From: JADHUC01 sp964623055 | GTDB taxonomy: Bacteria; Planctomycetota; Planctomycetia; Pirellulales; Pirellulaceae | Assembly (NCBI GenBank): GCA_964623055.1 | Contig: CAZURK010000024.1 | Span: forward strand, 1 to 64,000 | Length of the DNA stretch: 64,000 bases | Direction: 5' to 3' | Shown: one piece after another, positions 1 to 6,985 of the stretch | How positions within the stretch are numbered: the stretch's first letter is position 1 | Layout of the letters: every line of letters begins with the position of its first letter | The notes under the pieces: generated by a model | What the model was told of the DNA's origin: nothing | What the model saw: only the letters and a program-made list of their open reading frames with translations | Database searches by the model: none | Translations under genes and position numbers: made by a program

Positions 1-1297
1 GCTCGACCGGCGTCAGATCCAGCACCTTAGCCGGACCGCAGCACGCGTCCAATGATAGTTGATCGAGTGGTGCGCCGTCGTCGATGAAATGACGCGGCGC
101 ATCCATGTGCGTGCCGCAGTGCGAATAGAGCGTCAGCGTTGTGGCATTCCACCCATGTTCCGCCCGTGTCTTCTTTGTCGCAACTTCCGCACCGCGCAGA
201 TCGTTGTTGATCGGAAGACTGAGGTCGATGACACGGCGCGCCGTTTCGCCGGCGGACGCGGTCGACACATCCGCGAGCCGCACGGGCCGTCCTTGTTCGG
301 CCGACTGATACACGGCTTCTTGGATAGCCAGCGTCTTCAGGTAGGCCGTCAGGTTCGTCTCGAATTCTCCGCCGGCCCGAAGCTGCTCGACGAAGTGTCG
401 CTGGGTGCGGTAGACGCAATCGCCACCGAAGCCATGTCGCTTGTGCTCGTATTCGTGTTCCTGTTCCTCCTGTCCCAACGGCTGAACAGTGATACGGCCG
501 TCGAGATACAACCGGATACTGCCTCCGTCGCCTTCCACCAGGAACTCGCCGAACGTGTAGCGAGGATCCGGGTCGTTGCACTCGTTGTACCGGTTCGCGT
601 CCCACATTCCGACGGCACCATCAGCAAAACGAAAGGTCAGTAGCCCTGCGTCTTCGCCGCGGATCACGGGATTCAGCCGTCGGAGCACGGCATACACTTC
701 TTCGATCTCACCGGCGAGGAAGCGAAACGTGTCGATGAAATGTACGCCCGTCTCGTGGACCAGCAAGCGAGGCATCTCACGAAAATAGGGTTGCCGATCC
801 AGATATGCGTCCGCACTCCACCCGTCTCCGGGCCGCGAGCGGAAGTGCAAGTTGTGGAGCTTCCCGCCAATCACGCCGTCGTCCAACAGCCGTTTGATCT
901 CGCGGTGCCAAGGCTGAAAGCGAAAGTTCTCGTGCACCATAAACGGCCCGCCCGCCCGTTGAACGACATCACGGATGGCCGCGGCAGTCGCAGAATCCGG
1001 CGCCAGTGGCTTCTGGCAGATGATCGGCAGGCCCCGGTTGGCCGCCTGTTCGACGAGCGCCAGGTGCGTGTCCGGGGGCGTGATGATGTCGACGAAATCG
1101 AGTGTCAATTCATCCAATGTACTCGACGCATCGGTGAACGTCTGGGCGATATCGAACTGGTCGGATGCCTGCTTCGCCTTTTGCGGGTCCAGGTCGCAGA
1201 TGCCCACAATTTCCACATCGGGCATCCGCTGCCACGCGTCCAAGTGGAATTGGGCAAAGTACCCGGCGCCAATGCAAAGTCCCCGTAGTTTCGTCAT
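1..1297 (-). CDS. Gfo/Idh/MocA oxidoreductase fused to a cyclase-family domain (3' end cut by window edge)
   Basis: The reading frame is open from the ATG at 1297 to the left edge, at least 432 codons. The N-terminal half is a NAD(P)-dependent sugar-type dehydrogenase: a Rossmann start (KLRGLCIGAGYFAQFH), the beta-strand end VGICDLDPQKA, and the EKP-like signature as ICQKPLAP. It then runs without a stop into a second domain beginning RRVIDLSLPINNDL, with the motif SHCGTHMDAPRHF near 90-120. That motif (HxGTHxDxPxHF) is the metal-binding signature of the cyclase/kynurenine-formamidase family. I checked the linking region codon by codon and found no in-frame stop. The ATG overlaps the stop of the upstream MFS gene (ATGA), so translation is probably coupled. 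Cytoplasmic, no signal peptide seen. The substrate is unknown. A sugar lactone or amide made by the same operon is an inference. Confidence 0.85.
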   Translation of the reverse strand, partial: MTKLRGLCIGAGYFAQFHLDAWQRMPDVEIVGICDLDPQKAKQASDQFDIAQTFTDASSTLDELTLDFVDIITPPDTHLALVEQAANRGLPIICQKPLAPDSATAAAIRDVVQRAGGPFMVHENFRFQPWHREIKRLLDDGVIGGKLHNLHFRSRPGDGWSADAYLDRQPYFREMPRLLVHETGVHFIDTFRFLAGEIEEVYAVLRRLNPVIRGEDAGLLTFRFADGAVGMWDANRYNECNDPDPRYTFGEFLVEGDGGSIRLYLDGRITVQPLGQEEQEHEYEHKRHGFGGDCVYRTQRHFVEQLRAGGEFETNLTAYLKTLAIQEAVYQSAEQGRPVRLADVSTASAGETARRVIDLSLPINNDLRGAEVATKKTRAEHGWNATTLTLYSHCGTHMDAPRHFIDDGAPLDQLSLDACCGPAKVLDLTPVE

Positions 1298-2574
1298 GTT
1301 ACGCCCTCCAGACCTCGCCGTGGATCGGCGGCCAGCCACACCAGAATCGCCATCGCGTTCAACCCGGCAGCGACGAAGAAAAACGGCATGGGCGAATCTG
1401 TCCAAGCCGTTAGGTAGGGAAACGCCAAGGCCGTCAGGAAGGAACCCAGATTACCGGCCATGTTCATCGTGCCGGACACGGCGCCGGCGTGCTGTTTGCC
1501 GATGTCGATACAAAACGACCACGATGGCGACAAGGTCATGTCTGCACCGAAGATGGCGATGCTGAACCAAATGATGGACGACAGCGGAGAATCGGCAAAA
1601 GCGCTGCCAAGGACGCCCGTGGCCGCCAGTGCGAAGCCCGCGATTGCCGGCCCGCGACGAGAGAACACCCAATTGCCACCGCGATAGATGCGATCAACAA
1701 GCCAACCAGAGAACCAGTTTCCCAACGCACCACAGAGAAGGGGAACCGACGAGTACAATCCGGCCTGGACGGCCTCCAAATCGTATTTCTCCTTTAGGTG
1801 CGGAAAGAACCACGTCAGACAGAAGAAAAACGTGAAGTTCGAGCAGAAGTACTGGATCGAAATGAGCCACATGCTCCTGGAGCCGGCCATATTGGACAGA
1901 GGCAACGATTCATCTGCCTTGGCGGTAGGCTTCGCCTGTTGCCGGTTCGCAAGAATGTACTTCAACTCATCCTCGTCGATCGTCGAACGTTCGGTAGGAT
2001 CGTCTCGAAACCAGAGATACCAAAACGCCGCCCACACAAACCCGACCAGCATCAGAACCAGAAAACTCGTCCGCCAACCCATGGAAACGATCATCCCAGG
2101 CAAGCACCACAAGGCGATTGCACCACCAACTCGCGAGCCCGAGAAGTTGATCCCTTGGACGATTCCTCGCTCCTGCATGGGGATCCACGAGTAAGTCGCG
2201 CGCGCGATGCCCGGGAATGCGCCGGCTTCTCCGGCGCCAAACAACAGGCGAGTCACCAAGAGGGCCACGAAGTTGAACGCGGCCGCCGTCAATCCGGTGA
2301 ATGCCGACCAGAACACGACAACCGCCGAGAGAATCCGCCGCGGTCCGAAACGATCGGCCAGAAAGCCGGCTGGCGTCTGACACAGCGCATAACCGAGGGC
2401 AAATGCGCCCAGCACCCACCCCATTTGCTTCTCTGACAACGAAAGATCGCTCGCAATCGTCTCTTTCGCGACCGAGATGCACACACGATCCACGTACAAC
2501 AACACCGACAAGCAGAACGTTCCGACAACGAGCAGATATCTGGATGGCACGATCGACCTCGTCCTGATTCTCAT
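1294..2574 (-). CDS. MFS transporter, anion:cation symporter (hexuronate/glucarate-like) type
   Basis: This 426-residue polytopic membrane protein is a full-length major facilitator with about 12 hydrophobic segments. The loop 2-3 signature is present as GFLADRFGPRRI. The run LFGAGEAGAFPG and the SWIPMQERG segment are typical of the anion:cation symporter branch (ExuT/GudP-like), which imports sugar acids with protons. It begins 4 bp after the sulfatase stop and its own stop overlaps the oxidoreductase start by 4 bp, so the three genes form one transcription unit. The context suggests uptake of an acidic sugar released by the sulfatase and oxidised by the dehydrogenase. The specific ligand cannot be read from sequence. 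Confidence 0.88.
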   Translation of the reverse strand: MRIRTRSIVPSRYLLVVGTFCLSVLLYVDRVCISVAKETIASDLSLSEKQMGWVLGAFALGYALCQTPAGFLADRFGPRRILSAVVVFWSAFTGLTAAAFNFVALLVTRLLFGAGEAGAFPGIARATYSWIPMQERGIVQGINFSGSRVGGAIALWCLPGMIVSMGWRTSFLVLMLVGFVWAAFWYLWFRDDPTERSTIDEDELKYILANRQQAKPTAKADESLPLSNMAGSRSMWLISIQYFCSNFTFFFCLTWFFPHLKEKYDLEAVQAGLYSSVPLLCGALGNWFSGWLVDRIYRGGNWVFSRRGPAIAGFALAATGVLGSAFADSPLSSIIWFSIAIFGADMTLSPSWSFCIDIGKQHAGAVSGTMNMAGNLGSFLTALAFPYLTAWTDSPMPFFFVAAGLNAMAILVWLAADPRRGLEGVT

Positions 2575-2578
2575 TTGG

Positions 2579-4087
2579 TTACTTGCTGTCTGTCCGGCTG
2601 CGGTAGTGTCGGGCCATGGCTTCCAGGTCGAGCGGTCTGTTCGTGCGGCGGTTCCACCATTGGTGAGCTTGATCGGGATCGTACTTCGGGTTCGAAGTGG
2701 GCATTCGTGCGCTAACCGATTCGCGCCATTTGGCGAGCGTTTGCTGAAGGTGCTTGGCCTTGTCCGGCATCTTCTCGGCCAGATTGGTTGTTTCGCTGAT
2801 ATCGTCCTTCAGGTTGTACAGTTCAAGCGGTGCGTCGTCGAAGAATTCGATCAGTTTCCAATCGCCGGCTCGAATGGCTCCGGCCGGTCGAGAATGATGA
2901 TAGTGCGGGTAGTGGAAGTAGATGGCTTCGCGATCTAATGCGGCGTCCGATTCTACAAAAAGCGGCACCATGCTCATTCCGTCGATGGGCTGGTCTGGCA
3001 GGCCGGCACCTGCGGCTTGGCAGAAGGTGGGCAGCAGGTCGGCCGTGGTCGTCGGATCGGCGCAAACGGTGCCCGGTTCGATGACGCCCGGCCATCGCAC
3101 GATCATGGGCACTCGGATGCCGCCTTCGTAGACGGTGCCTTTCTCGTCACGCAGCGGCGCGTTGGTCGAGACGACCTCGCCAACGCCGGTGTAGATCTTC
3201 CGCAGCCCTCCGTTGTCCGAGGCGAACATGACCAGCGTGCGTTCGGCGAGTTCCAACTCGTCGAGCTTACTCATGATTCGCCCGATGCTCTGATCGAGGT
3301 TCTCGATCATGGCCGCGTAGACGGGATGGTTCACACCATTGGCCGGCTTGGGCTTGTTCCGGTATTTATCGAGAGCCTCCGGCGTCGCTTCCAGCCGGAT
3401 GTGGACCGCGTGGTGCGACAGGGTGACAAAGAACGGTCGGTCCTTGTTCTGTTCGATGAACCAGATCGTCTGGTCCGTCAGCAGGTCAATGCGTTTGGGG
3501 CCGGGGACTTTTGTCTTTCGTGAGGCATGGAAACCCTTGCCGAGGGTCCGTGCAGTTACATCATACCCGCGTACATGGGGCCCATGGGTCGCATCCGGCC
3601 CGAGGTGCCATTTGCCAAAGTAGCCAGTCACGTAGCCGGCCCGCTTCAAAGCGTCGCCAGGTGTCTTGATCGAATCGGGCAGAGCGTCTTCGATCGGGGG
3701 GACCACCAACTTTTCGAACGGTCGCCAATGCCCCGGTATGAAATCCGTGATACCGACTCGGGCCGCATACTGCCCGGATTGGATCGTCGCACGCGTAGAC
3801 GAACAAACCGGCGTGGCGGCGTAGAAGTCCGTGAACTTCATGCCTTGGGAACACAGGCGATCGATATTAGGCGTCTCGTGGAACGGATGGCCATAGCAGG
3901 CGACGTCCGGCCAGCCCATGTCGTCGATCAACAGGAATACGACGTTCGGCTTCTCCGGGAGCTTCGTGTCGGGGGATTCTTTGGCTGGCAGAATGTCGAC
4001 TGCTGCGAATACGAAGATTTGCGCAGTCGCATAGGCTGCCAACGCTCGCAGCCGGCTTCGCATGGGACGGTGGTTCATGCGGAACAT
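2579..4087 (-). CDS. Exported sulfatase with atypical CSSTR active-site motif
   Basis: A 502-residue type I sulfatase. I place the start at the ATG at 4087, which has AAAGGA upstream and begins MFRMNHRPMRSRLRALAAYA, a signal peptide; a GTG or ATG further upstream would have no such site. Metal-site residues are visible in LLIDDMGWPDVACYG, GYFGKWHLG and MFASDNGG. The formylglycine site reads CSSTRATIQSG (Cys95). The third position is Ser, whereas the canonical motif has Pro or Ala (CxPxR/CxAxR). It hydrolyses sulfate esters, probably of polysaccharides, in the periplasm or outside the cell. First gene of the operon with the MFS transporter and oxidoreductase. Whether Cys95 is converted to formylglycine by the usual enzyme is uncertain. 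Confidence 0.93.
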   Translation of the reverse strand: MFRMNHRPMRSRLRALAAYATAQIFVFAAVDILPAKESPDTKLPEKPNVVFLLIDDMGWPDVACYGHPFHETPNIDRLCSQGMKFTDFYAATPVCSSTRATIQSGQYAARVGITDFIPGHWRPFEKLVVPPIEDALPDSIKTPGDALKRAGYVTGYFGKWHLGPDATHGPHVRGYDVTARTLGKGFHASRKTKVPGPKRIDLLTDQTIWFIEQNKDRPFFVTLSHHAVHIRLEATPEALDKYRNKPKPANGVNHPVYAAMIENLDQSIGRIMSKLDELELAERTLVMFASDNGGLRKIYTGVGEVVSTNAPLRDEKGTVYEGGIRVPMIVRWPGVIEPGTVCADPTTTADLLPTFCQAAGAGLPDQPIDGMSMVPLFVESDAALDREAIYFHYPHYHHSRPAGAIRAGDWKLIEFFDDAPLELYNLKDDISETTNLAEKMPDKAKHLQQTLAKWRESVSARMPTSNPKYDPDQAHQWWNRRTNRPLDLEAMARHYRSRTDSK

Positions 4088-4503
4088 CGTTTGTCCTTTC
4101 AGCTTGGGCGGAGTCACTGGTTCGGTCTGTGCCGTGTGCGGAGTGACCTAGTCCGCCGTCGGTTTGAAATATCCGCATAATTCGTTTAACGGCAAGCCGC
4201 AGGCGTCGGCGAGTCTGGGACACACCCGCCTTCGGCTTGCCGTTAAACGAGGACACAATGAGCCAGCGGCACCACAAACGTACTGGCAATTGCACGGTGC
4301 TGAGTAGGAGTGTACCGCCTGCCGTTGACATTGTCATCCATGGCGAGTTTCGCGGGAAATCTGGCACTCGACCGAGCGATTGAGTATACTTATTGGATAG
4401 GGCTCTAGACCAGCCGCGCCTTGACGCAAAGGCCACACACGATCTCTCAGTACTGCCCCACCCAAAGTCCCGCTGGCAAACGCCGAATTGTCGAGCACAA
4501 GAC
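4088..4503. other. Divergent intergenic region between sulfatase and EF-hand gene
   Basis: This 416-bp stretch separates two divergently transcribed genes and must hold both promoters. It contains the inverted repeat at 4182-4250. A TATACT box at about 4384-4389 is a possible -10 element for the rightward gene, but no convincing -35 lies 17 bp upstream. No other gene is supported. Confidence 0.5.
4182..4250. repeat. Inverted repeat, type A (24-bp arms)
   Basis: The left arm at 4182-4205 begins TCGTTTAACGGCAAGCCG. The right arm at 4227-4250 is its reverse complement with one mismatch. The centre is about 21 bp. The outer TTCGTTTAAC end is shared with the repeat at 10864-10992, so the two probably belong to one superfamily with different stems. 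It sits in a divergent promoter region, so it is unlikely to be a terminator for either gene. Confidence 0.9.
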
Positions 4504-5415
4504 ATGGCACGCGTCCTGATAACATCCATTTTGCTTTCCTGCACAATCGCGGCAGCTACCTTCGCCGCTGATCCGCGAGCGAACAGGGCGATGGCGCGCC
4601 GTCCACTTGGCCCTTCGGTCAAAGTGCTAAGGTACGCGCAACGCGTGGTGGACCAGCACGACGCGAATACCGACGGACAGTTGGACGAAGGCGAGTTGAC
4701 CGGCATGGAAGGAAATCCACGCCTTGCTGACGCCAATCGTGATGGCGCGGTCACGGCCGCCGAGTTCGCCGAGTACGTGGCCAGGTACGGTTATCGCCGG
4801 AGGATTCGGCTAATGCCCGCTGTTCCCGATGAGAGTGACCGGTCGAAGCCGCTTTTGAGTCCCACGGCAACTCCAAGTCTTCGGGAGAGGGCCGGCTTGG
4901 CACGTAGCGGCGTCGGGGCAGGCGGACCCAACGGCCGAACTCCAACTGCGTCGGAGGCGCCATCGGTGAAGAAGCAGCGGACTCCGCGCAAGTACACCGT
5001 TTCCCGCGACAGTCTACCGCAAGGTCTGCCAAGCTGGTTTCTCCTGCGGGACGCGGACGGCGACGCGCAATTGACATTGGCCGAGTACGCTCGAGATGGC
5101 ACGGAAACAAGCATCAAGGAATTCACCCGCTATGATGTCAACGACGACGGTGTGGTGACCCCCGAGGAATGTCTGCGTGCGCCAAGGGCGTCTGGACTGG
5201 CTGGTTCGCGGTCCGGTGATGCCAGGCGGCCGATCGCGGAAGCGTCGGACGCGGCCACTGGGGAGGACGCCAATGATCAAACAAGGGGAGCGGCGCCAGA
5301 GCGGCCGACCAAAGAGGAAATCAGGCAGCGCTATCTCAACAAAGCACTGCTTCGTAAGAACCAGTCGAACAGGACCAATCGCACCAGCCGGGATCGAAGC
5401 GCTGCACGCGAGTAG
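4504..5415 (+). CDS. Exported EF-hand calcium-binding protein
   Basis: A 303-residue protein. I start it at ATG 4504, where MARVLITSILLSCTIAAA gives a clean signal peptide; the frame stays open upstream without coding character. Four EF-hand-type loops are visible: DANTDGQLDEGE and DANRDGAVTAAE (about residues 48-80), then DADGDAQLTLAE and DVNDDGVVTPEE (about 185-225). The central 100 residues and the C-terminal 80 are low-complexity, rich in Pro, Arg, Ser and Ala. The role is calcium binding outside the cytoplasm; no enzyme domain is present. Such EF-hand proteins are common in planctomycetes. A 9-bp stem-loop follows the stop. Confidence 0.82.
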   Translation: MARVLITSILLSCTIAAATFAADPRANRAMARRPLGPSVKVLRYAQRVVDQHDANTDGQLDEGELTGMEGNPRLADANRDGAVTAAEFAEYVARYGYRRRIRLMPAVPDESDRSKPLLSPTATPSLRERAGLARSGVGAGGPNGRTPTASEAPSVKKQRTPRKYTVSRDSLPQGLPSWFLLRDADGDAQLTLAEYARDGTETSIKEFTRYDVNDDGVVTPEECLRAPRASGLAGSRSGDARRPIAEASDAATGEDANDQTRGAAPERPTKEEIRQRYLNKALLRKNQSNRTNRTSRDRSAARE

Positions 5416-5427
5416 CGCGCAAGAGAA

Positions 5428-5455
5428 AACCCGGTTTCCATCGTAGAACCGGGTT
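5428..5455 (+). terminator. Possible stem-loop terminator after EF-hand gene
   Basis: Perfect 9-bp arms AACCCGGTT (5428-5436) and AACCGGGTT (5447-5455) with a 10-nt loop lie 12 bp after the stop codon. No T-tract follows, so intrinsic termination is uncertain. Confidence 0.4.
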
Positions 5456-5604
5456 CGCAAGGATGTGCGCACAACCGAGCGGTGACGCGGGGAACGATGC
5501 AGGCCCGGAAACCGAACGGCTTCCGTAACTCGCGGCCTTCCTCCACCGCGACACTCTTAACTCGCGGCACTTCCGTTCAGGTCAGCACCGACAATCAAGG
5601 ATTT

Positions 5605-5796
5605 CTACTCGTCGATGAGGATCGCCTCACAGGGGCAGGACTCCGCCGACTCTTGAACGTCGTCCTCGAACTCCTCCGATACGGTATCCACCTTCACAAT
5701 CGCAACATCTTCCTCGCCCATCTCGAAAACGTCCGGGCAGGTATCCACACACACTTCGCACGCTGTGCAAAGCGTGTCATCTACGCGTACTTTCAT
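5605..5796 (-). CDS. Small [4Fe-4S] ferredoxin
   Basis: A 63-residue ferredoxin. It has CxxCxxC (Cys10, Cys13, Cys16 in LCTACEVCVDTCP), a further Cys20-Pro, and a C-terminal SCPCEAI. This pattern fits one [4Fe-4S] cluster ligated by the first three cysteines and the distal CP cysteine, as in single-cluster ferredoxins from Thermotoga or Desulfovibrio; the second cluster motif of 2[4Fe-4S] ferredoxins is absent. It is very acidic and cytoplasmic, a low-potential electron carrier. The upstream sequence TGAAAGGACAAACGA places a good ribosome-binding site 6-8 nt before the ATG and matches the leader of the sulfatase at 4087. It stands alone, so its redox partners are not shown by context. Confidence 0.92.
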   Translation of the reverse strand: MKVRVDDTLCTACEVCVDTCPDVFEMGEEDVAIVKVDTVSEEFEDDVQESAESCPCEAILIDE

Positions 5797-6138
5797 TCGT
5801 TTGTCCTTTCAACTGGACCAAAGCGGGAATGTGACCGAATCTTCGTCGATCTGGATTGAAACTAATCGCTCAAAGATACACAAGCCAGCGGACCAGTAAA
5901 AGGCCCCATTCAGAGGCGAAAGCCGCTTGTCTGCTCAGGCGGTGCAGGTGCTGGTTGACACAGGTCGCCGCGGACGTTATGTGTGTGGCGTGCGCGGCGG
6001 CAAGTTTGACGCCATTTCTTCTTTCTCGCGTCGCACAGGGGCAGCATTCCGCAGAGCCGGGCTCGGGACCCAGGCCAACGTCATCCGTCGTTCTCCACGT
6101 CTATTGATTCAGCCACTTTGCAGCAGGAGTATGGAGCG
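5797..6138. other. Divergent intergenic region upstream of ferredoxin and small exported protein
   Basis: These 342 bp hold the promoters of two divergently transcribed genes. I see no convincing ORF, RNA gene or long repeat. A 5'-untranslated regulatory element cannot be excluded. Confidence 0.4.
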
Positions 6139-6513
6139 ATGAGAAGCATAGTTGTAGCGATGTTCGCGATGATGATCTTGGTAGTCGGGCTCTCGTCACA
6201 GTCGGCCGCAGAAGAAGTGCCCGACGGCATGCTTGCCCAAATGGGCCTGTCCGGCATGCAGCAGATCTCGGACCAGGAGGGCAAACAGGTTCGCGGCGAA
6301 GGCTTTGCCACCACTTTCGGTCTTGGTGTTGCGGCTACGATTTTCCCCCAGTTCAAGATCAAGCCGAACTTCTTCTTTGACGCCGCCGGCTCGACCAACG
6401 CACTGGCCCACGGGGACTCCAGCAGCAGCGTTAAGGCCAGTCTCAACCTTCTCTTCATCAGGATATCGACCAGCGCCTCGGGCAGCAGCCACGGGCAGGC
6501 ATACGGACGGTGA
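6139..6513 (+). CDS. Small exported protein of unknown function
   Basis: A 124-residue protein starting at ATG 6139, preceded by AGGAG 9 nt upstream. MRSIVVAMFAMMILVVGLSS followed by QSAAEE is a typical Sec signal peptide. The mature part begins VPDGMLAQMGLSGMQQISD and then QEGKQVRGEGF, after which it becomes Phe/Gly/Ser-rich (TTFGLGVAATIFPQF, HGDSSSSVKAS). I recognise no characterised domain. The segment ISDQEGKQVRGEG resembles the end of double-glycine leader peptides, but the Sec signal ahead of it argues against a classical bacteriocin. It may belong to a planctomycete family of small exported proteins sharing the VRG-x-GF segment; that is recollection, not a search result. Confidence 0.65.
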   Translation: MRSIVVAMFAMMILVVGLSSQSAAEEVPDGMLAQMGLSGMQQISDQEGKQVRGEGFATTFGLGVAATIFPQFKIKPNFFFDAAGSTNALAHGDSSSSVKASLNLLFIRISTSASGSSHGQAYGR

Positions 6514-6985
6514 GTAGAGGCCCGTGAAGGGAGTCGTTGTCGCATGACCATTGTGGGGCACGATGGAATTGTGCCCCACATCCTTCCCACACGTCCCTCG
6601 TACCTCGGGGTCGAACCCGGCGGATGAACAGCGTTCGATTGTAACGCGCAAGGAAGCTGCGGCAGTACGTACAGACGATCTAGACTGCCCCAGAAGGAAC
6701 TGTGTCGGCACCCTGTTCCTTGGTGAGCCATTGCGGATGGGTGTCGGCAGCAAACCGACGGTGTCAGGCGGCATGGCTGCGGACCGAACGCGTCTCTTGA
6801 CAACCCCGCAAGTCTCATTCATGTTTAGGGATACGACCTGCGCGCCATGTTGACGCGGTCTTGGAAGCGGGGGGCCGGGTTCCATTTGTGCCCTGCACCA
6901 TTCGGGCACTTACAGCAAGTGAAATCCGTCCCCTTTTTCCGCGCGCTGTAATTGCAGTCAATATTCCGTTGCAAATTAAGTGTAA
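6514..6985. other. Intergenic region with a short palindromic repeat
   Basis: The 472 bp between the small exported protein and the HzsA-related gene contain the type F repeat (6552-6580). Frames here are short and lack coding character. No promoter could be assigned with confidence. Confidence 0.45.
6552..6580. repeat. Inverted repeat, type F, copy 1
   Basis: Arms TGTGGGGCAC (6552-6561) and GTGCCCCACA (6571-6580) flank a 9-nt centre ATGGAATT-like loop. The preceding sequence GTCGCATGACCATTGTGGGG closely matches the sequence before copy 2 near 54044-54060, so the repeat unit extends outside the stem. Confidence 0.85.

Noticed and set aside
6139..6513. Classical double-glycine bacteriocin precursor
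   Set aside because: It has a Sec signal peptide first, RGEG instead of GG, and no adjacent peptidase-transporter or immunity gene.
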